A stretch of DNA of 64,000 nucleotides from Xanthomarina gelatinilytica. GTDB taxonomy: Bacteria; Bacteroidota; Bacteroidia; Flavobacteriales; Flavobacteriaceae. Shown here piece by piece: positions 29,075 to 38,260 of this stretch; position 1 is the stretch's first letter, and every line of letters begins with the position of its first letter. The position numbers and the translations under genes are program-made. The notes beneath the pieces are model-generated. The model did not search any database. It was not told the DNA's origin and saw only the letters and a program-made list of their open reading frames with translations. The DNA is taken from NCBI RefSeq assembly GCF_000348685.1, contig NZ_ANLA01000007.1, positions 62,001-126,000 of the forward strand, in the 5' to 3' direction.

Positions 29075-29869
29075 ATGAAGCAGCCCTTCGTTCTTGGATG
29101 TATCCTTATGTGTATTTGTATCATGTCTTGTATTCCAAATAAGGATTTGGTGTATTTGCAACATATGGAACAGGCCACAGATAGCACCCAGGTGATTACT
29201 GAAAAACAAAAACCCTATCGAATTCAGATCAACGATATATTAAACATCCGTGTCAAGGCCTTGGAACAGGATAATGTGCAAATCTTTAACCCGGTTGGCG
29301 AAGAAAACCTAAATGCCGATGGCGATGAACGAGCCTATTTTGATGGTTTTACGGTGGATTTACATGGAAACATACGCATCCCGGTTTTGGGGGAAATCAA
29401 TGTGTTGGGATATACCACAGAAGAAATCGAGCAAATGTTGGAGAAAAAGCTACTGGAAGAGGAGTTTAAGGAAACAGCCAATATTTTTGTATCGGTGAAG
29501 CTTACGGGCATTCGCTATACGGTAAATGGGGAAGTGGGAAGCACTGGTACCAAAACCCTGTACCAAGCCAGGGTGAATATATTTGAAGCCTTGGCCAATG
29601 CAGGTGATATTCAAATGACGGGCAACCGTAAAGATGTGTTGGTAATTAGGCAATACCCACAAGGGCAGCAAATCCATCATGTCAACCTTTTGGATGCCAA
29701 GGTCATGCAATCGCCTTATTATTACATCCAGCCCAATGACATTATTTATGTCAAGCCCTTAAAGCAAAAATCCTGGGGTACGGGAACCACTACCATGCAA
29801 ACCGTTGGCACCATTGTTACAGCCTTGTCTTTAGTAACCACAACCCTATTGTTAATAGATAGAATTTAG
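29075..29869 (+). CDS. Outer-membrane polysaccharide export lipoprotein (Wza-like)
   Basis: A 264-residue lipoprotein with a signal peptide ending in the lipobox Ile-Met-Ser-Cys (Cys at about residue 19). It contains the polysaccharide export domain (RIQINDILNIRVKAL ... VDLHGNIRIPVLGEINVLGYT) and an SLBB domain (YTVNGEVGSTGTKTL ... DVLVIRQYPQG ... YYIQPNDIIYVKPL). A C-terminal hydrophobic segment (about 240-262) would form the outer-membrane part. It is first in an operon with the Wzc-like kinase (3-base gap). Confidence 0.93.
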   Translation: MKQPFVLGCILMCICIMSCIPNKDLVYLQHMEQATDSTQVITEKQKPYRIQINDILNIRVKALEQDNVQIFNPVGEENLNADGDERAYFDGFTVDLHGNIRIPVLGEINVLGYTTEEIEQMLEKKLLEEEFKETANIFVSVKLTGIRYTVNGEVGSTGTKTLYQARVNIFEALANAGDIQMTGNRKDVLVIRQYPQGQQIHHVNLLDAKVMQSPYYYIQPNDIIYVKPLKQKSWGTGTTTMQTVGTIVTALSLVTTTLLLIDRI

Positions 29870-29872
29870 GCC

Positions 29873-32347
29873 ATGGCAGAATACGAATTTGAAGATATAG
29901 ACCAAGGAGAGAGTGGAAGTATCAACTTCGATTTTAGAGGGTATTTATTTAAGGTATTAAACCTGTGGAAATTTGTGCTGGCCTGTATCGGGGTAGCCCT
30001 AATTATCGCTTATTTTATCAATGTTAGAAAACAAAACGTTTATAAACTGGATTCCTTAATCTCCGTTGAGAACGACCAGAATCCCTTTTTTACGGCCAAT
30101 ACCAGTATTTCCTTCAACTGGGGAGGGGTGTCTGGAAAAATGGGCAAAACCATTACCACGCTTCAAACCCGAACGCACAACGAAAAAGTGGTGGATTCCT
30201 TAAAATCCTATATGAATTATTTTGTGGAAGGGAAGTACCGTAAGGTGGATGTTTACAAGGATGCCCCTTTTGTTTTTGAATTGGATAAGACCAAACCACA
30301 GGTGTTGGGACATTTTATAGGGGTGCGATTTTTGTCTGGGGATAGCTTTGAAATTTTTACTGAGTTTGAATCCGAAAAAGGGTCTGGACAAATCTATGAC
30401 ACCAAAGCACGTGTTCCTGTTTCCTTGCCTGTAGGACCCTTTAGCAAACAATATCAAATAGGGGAGCTTATCGATCTGCCTTTTTTACATGGGGTGATAA
30501 AACCAAGAAATGAACGGACCATTAAATCGGGGCTGGAATTTTTTCTTCAATTCAGTAATTTTGATAATGTGGTCCATGGCTACAAACAAGGCATCGGGGT
30601 AAAGCCTTACAGCAATTCTTCAGCCTCTGTTTTGGTACTGTCTTTGGCAGGTACCAACAAAGCCAAAATTGTGGATTATTTAAATACCACGGCAGTTATT
30701 TTAAGCGAGTCTGAGCTGGAACGCAAAAACCTTTATGCTACCAATACCATTAAGTTTATTGACAGTAGTTTGGCAGCTGTGAATGCCAATTTAAAAGATT
30801 ATGGCGAGGAAATGAACACCTTCCGTAAAGAGAATAAGGTGTTTGATGTGTCTATGGAAATGACTGAGATTTCCAACAAATTAAAAGACTTGGAATCCCA
30901 AAAGGAAGTTGAAATCACCAAGCTGAATTATTTGGACGCCTTAGAAACCTACCTGCGTACCAAAACCGATTATACACGTATTGCAGCACCCAGTTCGGTT
31001 GGGATTGAGGAAGCAAACATCATGAGTTCGGTTTCCAAAATCACGGCTTTGGCCATAGAACGTCAAAGCATGGAGTACTCCATGAGGGAAGATTCTGAAA
31101 TTTTTAAAGATATAGACCGACGCATCAATGCCGAAAAGAATGTGTTGTTGGAGACCATTGATGCGACCAAGAGCACCATTAAAACCTTAATGAATTCCTT
31201 GCAACGTAACATTGCTAGCCTGGAAGCCAAATTAAGTGGCTTGCCAGAAGACCAGCAGGAGTTTTTAAAGATCCAACGTAAATTGGATATCAGTCAGGAG
31301 GCCTATAATGTGTATATGGACAAACGCAGTGAGGCAGCCATAGTAAAGGCAGCAAACGTATCTGATATCAGTATTATAGATGAAGCCAAAGACATTGGTG
31401 GAGGCTTGATAGGCCCCAACAAATCCTTGAATTATATGATGGGGTTGATGCTTGGGTTTTTTATCCCTATGTTTCTCATCTTTGTCATCTTTTTATTGGA
31501 TCATACCATTCATGGGTCCGATGAGGTAGAACGCTTGTCGAAAATCCCTATTATTGGATTGATTGGAAAATACCGATACCACAACAACTTAGTGGTGTTC
31601 GAAAAGCCCAAGTCGGCTGTAGCAGAGTCCTTTCGTTCCATCCGTTCCAGTTTGCAGTTCCTTTTAAATAAGGCTCCAAGGGAGGGTGGAAGAACCATCA
31701 TGATTACCTCTTCGGTATCCGGGGAAGGGAAAACCTTTTGTTCCATCAATGTTGCAACGGTCTATGCCCTAAGTGGTAAGAAAACCATCTTACTGGGACT
31801 GGATTTGCGTAAGCCAAAAATATTTGATGATTTTAATTTGAGTAACGATAATGGGATGGTAAACTATTTGATAGGTGAAAAACCTTTTGATGAGGTCAAA
31901 TACCCAACCCATATTGATAATTTAGACGTGGTCCCTGCAGGGCCTATCCCTCCAAACCCTTCCGAATTGTTGATGAGCCCTAAATTAAAAGAACTGATTG
32001 CAACTTTAAGGGAGACCTATGATATCATTATTCTGGACACCCCTCCTTTAGGTTTGGTGACCGATGCCTTGGAATTGGTAAAATATGCCGATACCTCCCT
32101 GTTTATGATCCGTTTGGATTATACAAAAAAAGGGATGTTGCAATTGATCAATGCCAAATACCGTGCTGGGGAAATCAAGAACATCCATTTCATTTTGAAT
32201 TTCTACAAGCACAAAACCAATCATAATTATGGCTATGGCTATGGTTATGGTTATGGTTATGGCTATGGAGTGTATGGCAATGCCTATCACGAATCGGGAG
32301 ATAAGGGCATCTTTAAGAAGGTGAAGGCCTTTTTAAAGCGGATTTGA
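29873..32347 (+). CDS. Polysaccharide co-polymerase with tyrosine autokinase domain (Wzc-like)
   Basis: An 824-residue inner-membrane protein that sets chain length and export of the surface polysaccharide. It has a Wzz domain with membrane helices near residues 33-50 and 525-545, a periplasmic coiled coil between them, and a BY-kinase domain: Walker A SSVSGEGKTFCS (about 611), Walker A' LLGLDLRKPKI and Walker B IIILDTPPLG. The C-terminus has a tyrosine cluster of seven Gly-Tyr pairs (about 784-797), the expected autophosphorylation site. It directly follows wza. Confidence 0.94.
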   Translation: MAEYEFEDIDQGESGSINFDFRGYLFKVLNLWKFVLACIGVALIIAYFINVRKQNVYKLDSLISVENDQNPFFTANTSISFNWGGVSGKMGKTITTLQTRTHNEKVVDSLKSYMNYFVEGKYRKVDVYKDAPFVFELDKTKPQVLGHFIGVRFLSGDSFEIFTEFESEKGSGQIYDTKARVPVSLPVGPFSKQYQIGELIDLPFLHGVIKPRNERTIKSGLEFFLQFSNFDNVVHGYKQGIGVKPYSNSSASVLVLSLAGTNKAKIVDYLNTTAVILSESELERKNLYATNTIKFIDSSLAAVNANLKDYGEEMNTFRKENKVFDVSMEMTEISNKLKDLESQKEVEITKLNYLDALETYLRTKTDYTRIAAPSSVGIEEANIMSSVSKITALAIERQSMEYSMREDSEIFKDIDRRINAEKNVLLETIDATKSTIKTLMNSLQRNIASLEAKLSGLPEDQQEFLKIQRKLDISQEAYNVYMDKRSEAAIVKAANVSDISIIDEAKDIGGGLIGPNKSLNYMMGLMLGFFIPMFLIFVIFLLDHTIHGSDEVERLSKIPIIGLIGKYRYHNNLVVFEKPKSAVAESFRSIRSSLQFLLNKAPREGGRTIMITSSVSGEGKTFCSINVATVYALSGKKTILLGLDLRKPKIFDDFNLSNDNGMVNYLIGEKPFDEVKYPTHIDNLDVVPAGPIPPNPSELLMSPKLKELIATLRETYDIIILDTPPLGLVTDALELVKYADTSLFMIRLDYTKKGMLQLINAKYRAGEIKNIHFILNFYKHKTNHNYGYGYGYGYGYGYGVYGNAYHESGDKGIFKKVKAFLKRI

Positions 32348-32690
32348 TTTTGGGGATTATGAATTAAGAATTATGAATTAAGAATTATGAATTATGAATT
32401 ATGAATTAAGAATTTGTGTTTATTAGCTCATTAAATCATTATTTCATTAACACATCGAGAAGAGGCATAAGTGAAAAGTGAAAAGGGAAAAGTGAAAAGG
32501 GATAAGGGATAAGTGATTGTTAGTCTGAGCTGAGCCTGTCCTGAGCATATCGAAGGGTCGAAGACGCTTGTTAAGAATTATGAATTAAGAATTATGAATT
32601 AAGAATTTGTGTTTATTAGCTCATTAAATCATTATTTCATTAACTCATTAATTCATTAAAAAATAAAGCTATTAATCAAAATATAAGACT
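32348..32690. repeat. Non-coding region with two copies of the AT satellite and one REP-like element
   Basis: No gene is seen. AT-rich TGAATTA/AGAATTA runs with a TTTGTGTTTATTAGCTCATT tail occur at about 32356-32452 and again at 32570-32655. Between them, at 32519-32569, sits a REP-like element nearly identical to the one at 25799-25850. Confidence 0.85.
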
Positions 32691-33980
32691 ATGAATAACG
32701 ATAAAATAACCATTGTAGGATTAGGTTATGTAGGCTTGCCTTTAGCCGTGGAATTTGCCAAAAAGTATCCAGTGGTTGGATTCGACATCAATACCAAACG
32801 TATTGCCGAACTTCAAGCAGGCAAAGACCGTACTTTGGAAGTGGAGGACAAGCATTTAAAACAGGTATTGCTTTCAGAAAACAAGGGTCAAAACGGACTG
32901 TATGTCACCAACCAATTGGAAGCCTTGGCCGATTCCAATGTGTACATCATTACCGTGCCAACGCCTACAGACGACCTAAACAAGCCTATTTTTACGCCGT
33001 TGGTAAAAGCCAGTGAAAGCATTGGGAAGGTTTTAAAAAAAGGCGATATCGTTATTTATGAGTCCACGGTCTACCCAGGTGTTACAGAAGACATCTGTGT
33101 GCCTATTTTAGAAGCCCAATCCGGTTTGAAATTCAATACCGATTTTTATGCAGGCTATTCCCCAGAACGTATCAATCCGGGAGATAAAAAACATACGGTA
33201 ACCAAAATATTGAAGGTAACCTCGGGTTCCACCCCAGAAATAGCCAAGGTGGTGGATGACCTCTATAAATCCATTATCACGGCAGGTACCCATATGGCTC
33301 CTTCCATCAAGGTAGCAGAAGCAGCCAAAGTGATAGAAAACTCACAAAGGGATATCAACATCGCTTTTGTGAATGAGCTATCCAAAATCTTCAGGCTTTT
33401 GGATATCGATACCAAAGCTGTTTTGGAGGCTGCAGGAACCAAATGGAATTTTATCAATTTTACCCCAGGTCTGGTTGGCGGACATTGTATTGGGGTAGAT
33501 CCGTATTATCTGGCTCAAAAGGCCATCGAATCTGGGTATAATCCAGAAATCATCTTGGCAGGGCGAAAAATGAACGATAGTATGGGGTCTTATGTGGCTA
33601 CCGAAACGGTGAAAATGATGATTAAAAAAGGAGCGACCATTAAAGGGGCCAAGGTGCTGGTATTGGGGATTACCTTTAAAGAGAACTGTCCCGACATACG
33701 TAATTCCAGGGTGATTGATATCATTAGGGAATTTGAAAGTTATGACGTGAATGTAGATGTGTTTGACCCATGGGCCTCTTCCGAGGAAGTTAAGGAAGAA
33801 TATGGCTTCGATTTGTTGTGCCACAAAAATGACTTAGGTGAGAATTATGATGCAGTGGTCTTGGCAGTGTGCCATAAAGAATTCCTGAAGTTGGATTTGC
33901 AAAAGTTAAAATCCCCAATCGGTGTTATTTTCGACGTCAAGTCCTTACTGCCTAAGGAGACTGTTGATGGGAGGTTGTAG
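32691..33980 (+). CDS. UDP-N-acetylhexosamine 6-dehydrogenase (WbpO/TviB-like)
   Basis: A 429-residue nucleotide sugar dehydrogenase that should oxidise UDP-GalNAc or UDP-GlcNAc to the uronic acid, using two NAD+. The NAD site is IVGLGYVGLPLAVEFA; the catalytic Cys266 lies in GGHCIGVDPYYLAQKA; and the C-terminal domain has the segment GITFKENCPDIRNSRVIDII. The first helix pattern and the paired WbpP-like epimerase downstream support the WbpO/TviB branch and not UDP-glucose dehydrogenase. Product would feed the surface polysaccharide. Confidence 0.93.
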   Translation: MNNDKITIVGLGYVGLPLAVEFAKKYPVVGFDINTKRIAELQAGKDRTLEVEDKHLKQVLLSENKGQNGLYVTNQLEALADSNVYIITVPTPTDDLNKPIFTPLVKASESIGKVLKKGDIVIYESTVYPGVTEDICVPILEAQSGLKFNTDFYAGYSPERINPGDKKHTVTKILKVTSGSTPEIAKVVDDLYKSIITAGTHMAPSIKVAEAAKVIENSQRDINIAFVNELSKIFRLLDIDTKAVLEAAGTKWNFINFTPGLVGGHCIGVDPYYLAQKAIESGYNPEIILAGRKMNDSMGSYVATETVKMMIKKGATIKGAKVLVLGITFKENCPDIRNSRVIDIIREFESYDVNVDVFDPWASSEEVKEEYGFDLLCHKNDLGENYDAVVLAVCHKEFLKLDLQKLKSPIGVIFDVKSLLPKETVDGRL

Positions 33981-34136
33981 GGACAGGTCGTGACCTATCC
34001 TTATGTGTGATGATGGTGGTGGTGGACAGGTCACGAATTGTACGTACGGGTGATGATGGTGGTGGTGGACAGGTCACGACCTATCCGTACGGGTGATGAT
34101 GGTGGTGGTGGACAGATCGCGATCTGTCCGTACGGG
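33981..34136. repeat. 43-bp tandem repeat, 3.6 copies, with palindromic cores
   Basis: Units at 33981-34023, 34024-34066, 34067-34109 and a partial 34110-34136. Each begins GGACAGGTC, runs through a palindromic core and ends with TGATGATGGTGGTGGT. The last core (34110-34129) is a perfect 20-bp palindrome around GATCGCGATC. The array begins directly at the stop of the dehydrogenase gene. Confidence 0.9.
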
Positions 34137-34352
34137 AGGTGCGTGAATCGGGAGGTGTAAGTGGTGTTTCAATCCAAGGCGTTACCACGTCACTCCTAAA
34201 GTCGTTCCTCGCAATGACACCGTATTTTTGGGGCTCACAAAAAAAGAAGAGTCATGTTCTTGAATTTCAACTAATAAAATGAACTATAAACTATTTTAGT
34301 TTTAGTGTTTCATTAAAACACTTACTTTTAGTCTTTCAACAAACTAAGTATC
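34137..34352. other. Intergenic leader of the epimerase gene
   Basis: No gene is seen. A REP-like fragment (CCACGTCACTCC ... CGTTCCTCGCAATGACAC) lies at about 34178-34222, the inverse of the GTCATTGCGAGCGAAGC element found at 35363-35392. The rest is AT-rich. Confidence 0.6.
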
Positions 34353-35333
34353 ATGTATCATAACCCATATCAAAAACAAGATTTATCAACTCTTAGCTTT
34401 TTAGTAACTGGAGGAGCTGGGTTCATTGGAAGCAACCTAGTTGAATACCTCCTAAAACACAAGGCCAAAAAAGTAAGGGTGTTAGACGATTTTTCCAACG
34501 GCTATCGTGAAAACCTTACGGAATTCAGGGACCATCCTGCCTTTGAATTGATGGAAGGAGACATTCGGGATTTGGAAACCTGTAAACAAGCGATGAAAGG
34601 CATGGACTATGTATCGCATCAGGCCGCTTTGGGGTCTGTACCACGTTCCATAAACGATCCTGCAACCACCAATGCCGTGAACATCTCTGGATTTTTAAAC
34701 ATGATGATCGCCCTAAAGGAAAGCGATACCGTGATACGAATGGTCTATGCTGCTTCCAGTTCCACCTATGGCGACAGCAAAAGCCTTCCTAAAGTAGAAG
34801 CTCAGATAGGCAAGCCTTTGTCCCCATATGCTGTTACCAAATACGTGAACGAACTCTATGCCGATGTGTTTGGTAAAACCTATGGCACAGATGTGGTAGG
34901 TTTGCGCTATTTTAATGTGTTTGGACCCAAGCAAAGTCCCCATGGGGCTTATGCAGCCGTCATTCCCTTGTTTATGCAGGCCTTAAAGGATGGGGTGTCG
35001 CCAACCATTAATGGGGATGGGGAGCAAACCCGCGACTTTACCTTTGTGGCCAATGCCGTGCAAGCCAACATCAAAGGGTTTTTTGCCTCCAAAGAGGCCC
35101 GTAATGAGGTGTTTAATGTGGCTTGTGGTGAGCGGATTTCTGTTAATTATTTGTGGCAGGCCTTAAGCGAGGCAGCAGATTCAAGGCTAAATGCCATCCA
35201 TGGTCCGGAGCGTCTAGGGGATGTTCGGGATTCCTTGGCTGATATTTCTAAGGCTGAGAAGTTGTTGGGCTACCAACCTGAGTATTCGGTTAGGGAGGGC
35301 TTAAAACTGACTTGGGATTATTTTAATAAATAA
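34353..35333 (+). CDS. UDP-N-acetylglucosamine 4-epimerase-type SDR (WbpP/TviC-like)
   Basis: A 326-residue extended SDR epimerase. NAD site FLVTGGAGFIGSNLVEYLL, catalytic Ser and Tyr-x-x-x-Lys in the segment YAASSSTYGD ... SPYAVTKYVNE, and RYFNVFGPKQSPHGAYAAVIP typical of the WbpP/Gne group. Together with the WbpO-like dehydrogenase it should convert UDP-GlcNAc(A) to UDP-GalNAc(A). The extended N-terminus (MYHNPYQKQDLSTLSF) is normal for this subgroup. Confidence 0.92.
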   Translation: MYHNPYQKQDLSTLSFLVTGGAGFIGSNLVEYLLKHKAKKVRVLDDFSNGYRENLTEFRDHPAFELMEGDIRDLETCKQAMKGMDYVSHQAALGSVPRSINDPATTNAVNISGFLNMMIALKESDTVIRMVYAASSSTYGDSKSLPKVEAQIGKPLSPYAVTKYVNELYADVFGKTYGTDVVGLRYFNVFGPKQSPHGAYAAVIPLFMQALKDGVSPTINGDGEQTRDFTFVANAVQANIKGFFASKEARNEVFNVACGERISVNYLWQALSEAADSRLNAIHGPERLGDVRDSLADISKAEKLLGYQPEYSVREGLKLTWDYFNK

Positions 35334-35957
35334 GCTGTCATTGTTAGTCCTTCTCTGAAAGCGTCATTGCGAGCGAAGCGTGGCAATCTGTTTCATGGAG
35401 CGCTAAATAAACCAAGTTGTTACTTTTTTTTATAAATCACATGAAACTAGGCTTCATCTACATATTAACAAACAAAAACAACACAACTTTCTTCTTAAGA
35501 TTTTTTGGGAATGATCTTTAGCATGTAGTTCATAACTCCCTTGTTTAAGGATTGTTTATAGCGTGTTGTAGCTCACTATTTCTCAAAACAGTTGGGATGA
35601 TTTATATTGTTTAGGAATATGATTATAATTAGGTACTTTTTTATAAAATTTTAAATAGAGGTTTAGTCAAATTCTTTAATTTAAGTTAGGCTGCAGGTAG
35701 TGTCGGGTTTGTTTTTATTAACTTCCCTTTGGTTGATTTTATGTTTTGCGAGGAGTCTAAATACATGACAATTTTTTAGTACGATTACTGTTTGATTTTT
35801 TCATGAATTTTGTCATGATCCAACTTTGGTTTAGACAGAACTTGAGAACCATGTTTGCATTATGATAGTTGTATAAGCTCAAAATCCAGAGTTAAACCTA
35901 TTTAGTTTTAAACTATTGTATTTAGATTTTAATCTATTTTAAATTTTACCTAGGAGT
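35334..35957. other. Intergenic region, left border of the accessory segment
   Basis: No gene is seen in about 620 bases. It holds a REP-like element GTCATTGCGAGCGAAGCG at 35363-35392 and, at 35492-35627, one copy of a ~140-bp non-coding repeat that appears three more times at 57.4-58.4 kb in the same orientation. The rest is AT-rich. Confidence 0.75.
35492..35627 (+). repeat. Dispersed non-coding repeat, left copy
   Basis: Shares near-identical blocks such as TAGTTCATAACTCCCTTGTT and GTGTTGTAGCTCACTATTTC with 57421-57558, 57755-57894 and 58235-58373, all on the same strand. No protein or known RNA is recognised within it. Confidence 0.9.
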
Positions 35958-36299
35958 TTAGTTTTCATTTTTAATAGATGTTACGTAAACTAAACACTCT
36001 TTATTGGTTAGATTCATTATACTATGACGTGACCCAGAGGGAAACACAAAAAAGTCATGGGTAATACCTTGGTACCTAATATCTCCAATAGTTATTGCCA
36101 GTGTACCGCTTATTATTAAAAGAGTTTCAGTTTTATTGGGATGTGAATGTGTGGGATACATGGCATGAGGTTCTATTTTTATCAGTTTAAAGCTGCAGTT
36201 GTTTAAAAGGCTTAATTGTTTGCTGGAGAACCCTACTAGCTTGCTTGGTTTCCATTTTAAATCCTTTGAATTTGTATAGTTGTCTTGTATTGTTTTCAT
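35958..36299 (-). CDS. Cupin-domain protein
   Basis: A 113-residue single-domain cupin. The metal-site motif reads HAMYPTHSHPNKTETLLIISG (His-x-His ... Glu) and the second motif ends in FVFPSGSRHSIMN. A GTG at 36320 would add seven residues and overlap the upstream DinB stop as GTGA, so translational coupling from that start is possible. No specific substrate can be named. It forms a two-gene unit with the DinB-like gene. Confidence 0.8.
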   Translation of the reverse strand: MKTIQDNYTNSKDLKWKPSKLVGFSSKQLSLLNNCSFKLIKIEPHAMYPTHSHPNKTETLLIISGTLAITIGDIRYQGITHDFFVFPSGSRHSIMNLTNKECLVYVTSIKNEN

Positions 36300-36316
36300 T
36301 TTATAAATTTTATTAT

Positions 36317-36751
36317 TCACACTAGTTTTGCAAGAGATTTTACTATACCATAGTGCATGGCTTCGTGATAATTATTGAATTTAAAAGCTGCATCTATAGT
36401 TGACAGGTTAAACCCAACATTGGTTTTAAAAGGCTTAAAATTACTAAACATTTTTGTGTTATAATCTGCTTTAGTGAGTTGTATTATGGATGTTAATTTA
36501 AGTTTAAGATCCATTATGTTTTCTTTGGAAATATTTTTATTTGGAAAGGAGCCAGGTTTATAATTATTAAAGACCTCTTCGGAAAGACATATGTCTAAAC
36601 CAGATGATTTGTAAATTAGTGCTTGCTGAACTGTTATTATATGACCTATATTCCAAATAATGTTGTTATTATATCCATCAGGAATAGTGTTTAATTGTTT
36701 AAAAGACAATTCGTTAACTAGTTTTAGAAATAACAGCCTATTAGTTTCCAA
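36317..36751 (-). CDS. DinB-family four-helix protein
   Basis: A 144-residue protein of the DinB/YfiT metalloenzyme fold. The segment NNNIIWNIGHIITVQQALIYKSSG and the later HEAMHYGIVKSL contain the His residues expected to bind a metal. Several members are thiol (bacillithiol/mycothiol) S-transferases. The start is TTG at 36751, which gives the normal N-terminus. Its stop overlaps the possible GTG start of the cupin gene. Confidence 0.82.
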   Translation of the reverse strand: METNRLLFLKLVNELSFKQLNTIPDGYNNNIIWNIGHIITVQQALIYKSSGLDICLSEEVFNNYKPGSFPNKNISKENIMDLKLKLTSIIQLTKADYNTKMFSNFKPFKTNVGFNLSTIDAAFKFNNYHEAMHYGIVKSLAKLV

Positions 36752-36952
36752 AAATGTTAAAGACTGAATCCATAATTTTTAGTTTGATTGTTTTTAGATT
36801 TGTAGGTTAGCAGTTTTTAGAGCCATAAAATACATTGGATCAGCACCTCGTTTGCGTATAAGCTAAATAAAGACATCATTTACTTTGGATTAAATTTGAT
36901 GTATAGCTAAGGCAGAGGTGAGGATCGATGACCTATTTATGACTAAGATGTT

Positions 36953-37738
36953 TTAATTGATGATGATTTTTTTTAATATAATTTCATTAGAATCGTTTAG
37001 AACTTCTACATAGTAATTGCCAGCAGGTAAATTAGAGATATTGATGCTGTTATATAGATCTTTTTTAATGGACTTTATTTTTTGACCAAGAGCATTATAA
37101 ATTGTCGCTTGCACTATTTTTTGCTCTGAGTTAGTATGGATTTTAAAACTTGATATTGCTGGATTTGGAATTAATGAAACGACATTGGATTTTATTTCAA
37201 AGTCTTCAATACTTAAGGTTGTAAATTGGTTATCAATTGCATAGCCTCTATTGGAGAATCCGTGATACGCTAAGCTAAAACTAGCTGAGCTACTTCTTGA
37301 AAAAGCAAAATCTATGGAATTATTGCTATAATTAAATATATAATCGTTAGTGTCTCCAGTATCAAACAGTCGGGTAGCGACTAGGGTACGTGTACCAGAA
37401 GAAACTGTATTTGAAATTAGATTCCAATCGTTAGAATCGGAAGAAGGAGCGACGCCAATACCATTATGTACGGCATCAACCAAGGATGTGCCATTATAGT
37501 ATACAACATCTTCTCCATTTTGCATACCATCCCCATTATTAAATTCGCCAAACTGTAAAGCAAACCATCTGTCTGCTGGACCCGTAAAAGTAAGAGTGGC
37601 TGTGTTAGTATTATCATCCAGATCTATTCTGACTGTCATTCCTGATAGAAGGTTAACAACTCCCGTTGATTTTACTTGAGCACTTAATTCATTTTGAATT
37701 AGGATCAATACCAATAATAAAAGTAATTGTTTTTTCAT
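36953..37738 (-). CDS. Secreted DOMON-like protein with T9SS sorting domain
   Basis: A 261-residue exported protein. After the signal peptide (MKKQLLLLLVLILIQNELSAQ) comes a beta-sandwich with the DOMON pattern (DRWFALQFG, then DVVYYNG, then a Gly/Ser-rich loop and FAFSRSS), a fold that binds haem or sugars. The C-terminal 75 residues are a type A T9SS sorting domain (LIPNPAISSFKIH ... LPAGNYYVEVLND ... KKIIIN). It is last in the operon running from 40389, which is rich in redox-type proteins, so haem binding is plausible but unproven. Confidence 0.8.
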   Translation of the reverse strand: MKKQLLLLLVLILIQNELSAQVKSTGVVNLLSGMTVRIDLDDNTNTATLTFTGPADRWFALQFGEFNNGDGMQNGEDVVYYNGTSLVDAVHNGIGVAPSSDSNDWNLISNTVSSGTRTLVATRLFDTGDTNDYIFNYSNNSIDFAFSRSSSASFSLAYHGFSNRGYAIDNQFTTLSIEDFEIKSNVVSLIPNPAISSFKIHTNSEQKIVQATIYNALGQKIKSIKKDLYNSINISNLPAGNYYVEVLNDSNEIILKKIIIN

Positions 37739-37741
37739 GAT

Positions 37742-38260
37742 TTAGTTTTTTAAAAGATTAATTATGTTTTGGTCTCCCGTTGAAACGGCATATTCAAAAG
37801 TGGATTTTCCGGTATTGTCAAGAGCAGATTTATCTGCACCATGTTTTAATAATAAATTAATGACTTTGGTATTTTTAAATAAGATAGCATACATAAGAGG
37901 GCTAACTCCTTTAGCATCAGTTAAATTTACGTTTGCATTGTATTCTAAAAGGGTATTTATTATATAGAAATTGTTTTTTACCACAGCAGCAGCTAATGCT
38001 GTACCATTCTCACTTTTGTGATTTATGTTAGAGACAAGAGGTAACATATATTCCAAGATTTCTTGTTGCTCATAATATGCAGCTATAATAAGTAGTGAGT
38101 GATTGTGCTTATTTAATGAGTCTGCTATTTTAGGATTTTGATTCAAAATATGTTTAACTTGAATCAAGTTACCCTTTCTCACACTTTCAAAAATATCGAA
38201 GTTAAGATTACTTTGCCCCATGGCGACAAATGGAAACATTATTAAAATCAATAATTTCAT
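37742..38260 (-). CDS. Exported ankyrin-repeat protein
   Basis: A 172-residue protein with a signal peptide (MKLLILIMFPFVAMGQ) and about four ankyrin repeats (NKHNHSLLIIAAYYEQQEILEYML, NGTALAAAVVKNNFYIINTLLEYNANVN, KGVSPLMYAILFKNTKVINLLLKHGAD, TGKSTFEYAVSTGDQNIINLL; each listed piece is one repeat). Periplasmic ankyrin proteins often sit beside peroxide-defence genes. Its ATG overlaps the YceI stop by 4 bases (ATGA), so the two are coupled. Confidence 0.88.
   Translation of the reverse strand: MKLLILIMFPFVAMGQSNLNFDIFESVRKGNLIQVKHILNQNPKIADSLNKHNHSLLIIAAYYEQQEILEYMLPLVSNINHKSENGTALAAAVVKNNFYIINTLLEYNANVNLTDAKGVSPLMYAILFKNTKVINLLLKHGADKSALDNTGKSTFEYAVSTGDQNIINLLKN

Noticed and set aside
33981-34136. 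CRISPR array with 43-bp repeats
   Set aside because: The whole 43-bp period is repeated, so there are no unique spacers.
35334-35957. tRNA or integrase at the left border of the accessory segment
   Set aside because: No cloverleaf with CCA-like end, no recombinase frame and no attachment-site duplication beyond the non-coding repeat were found.
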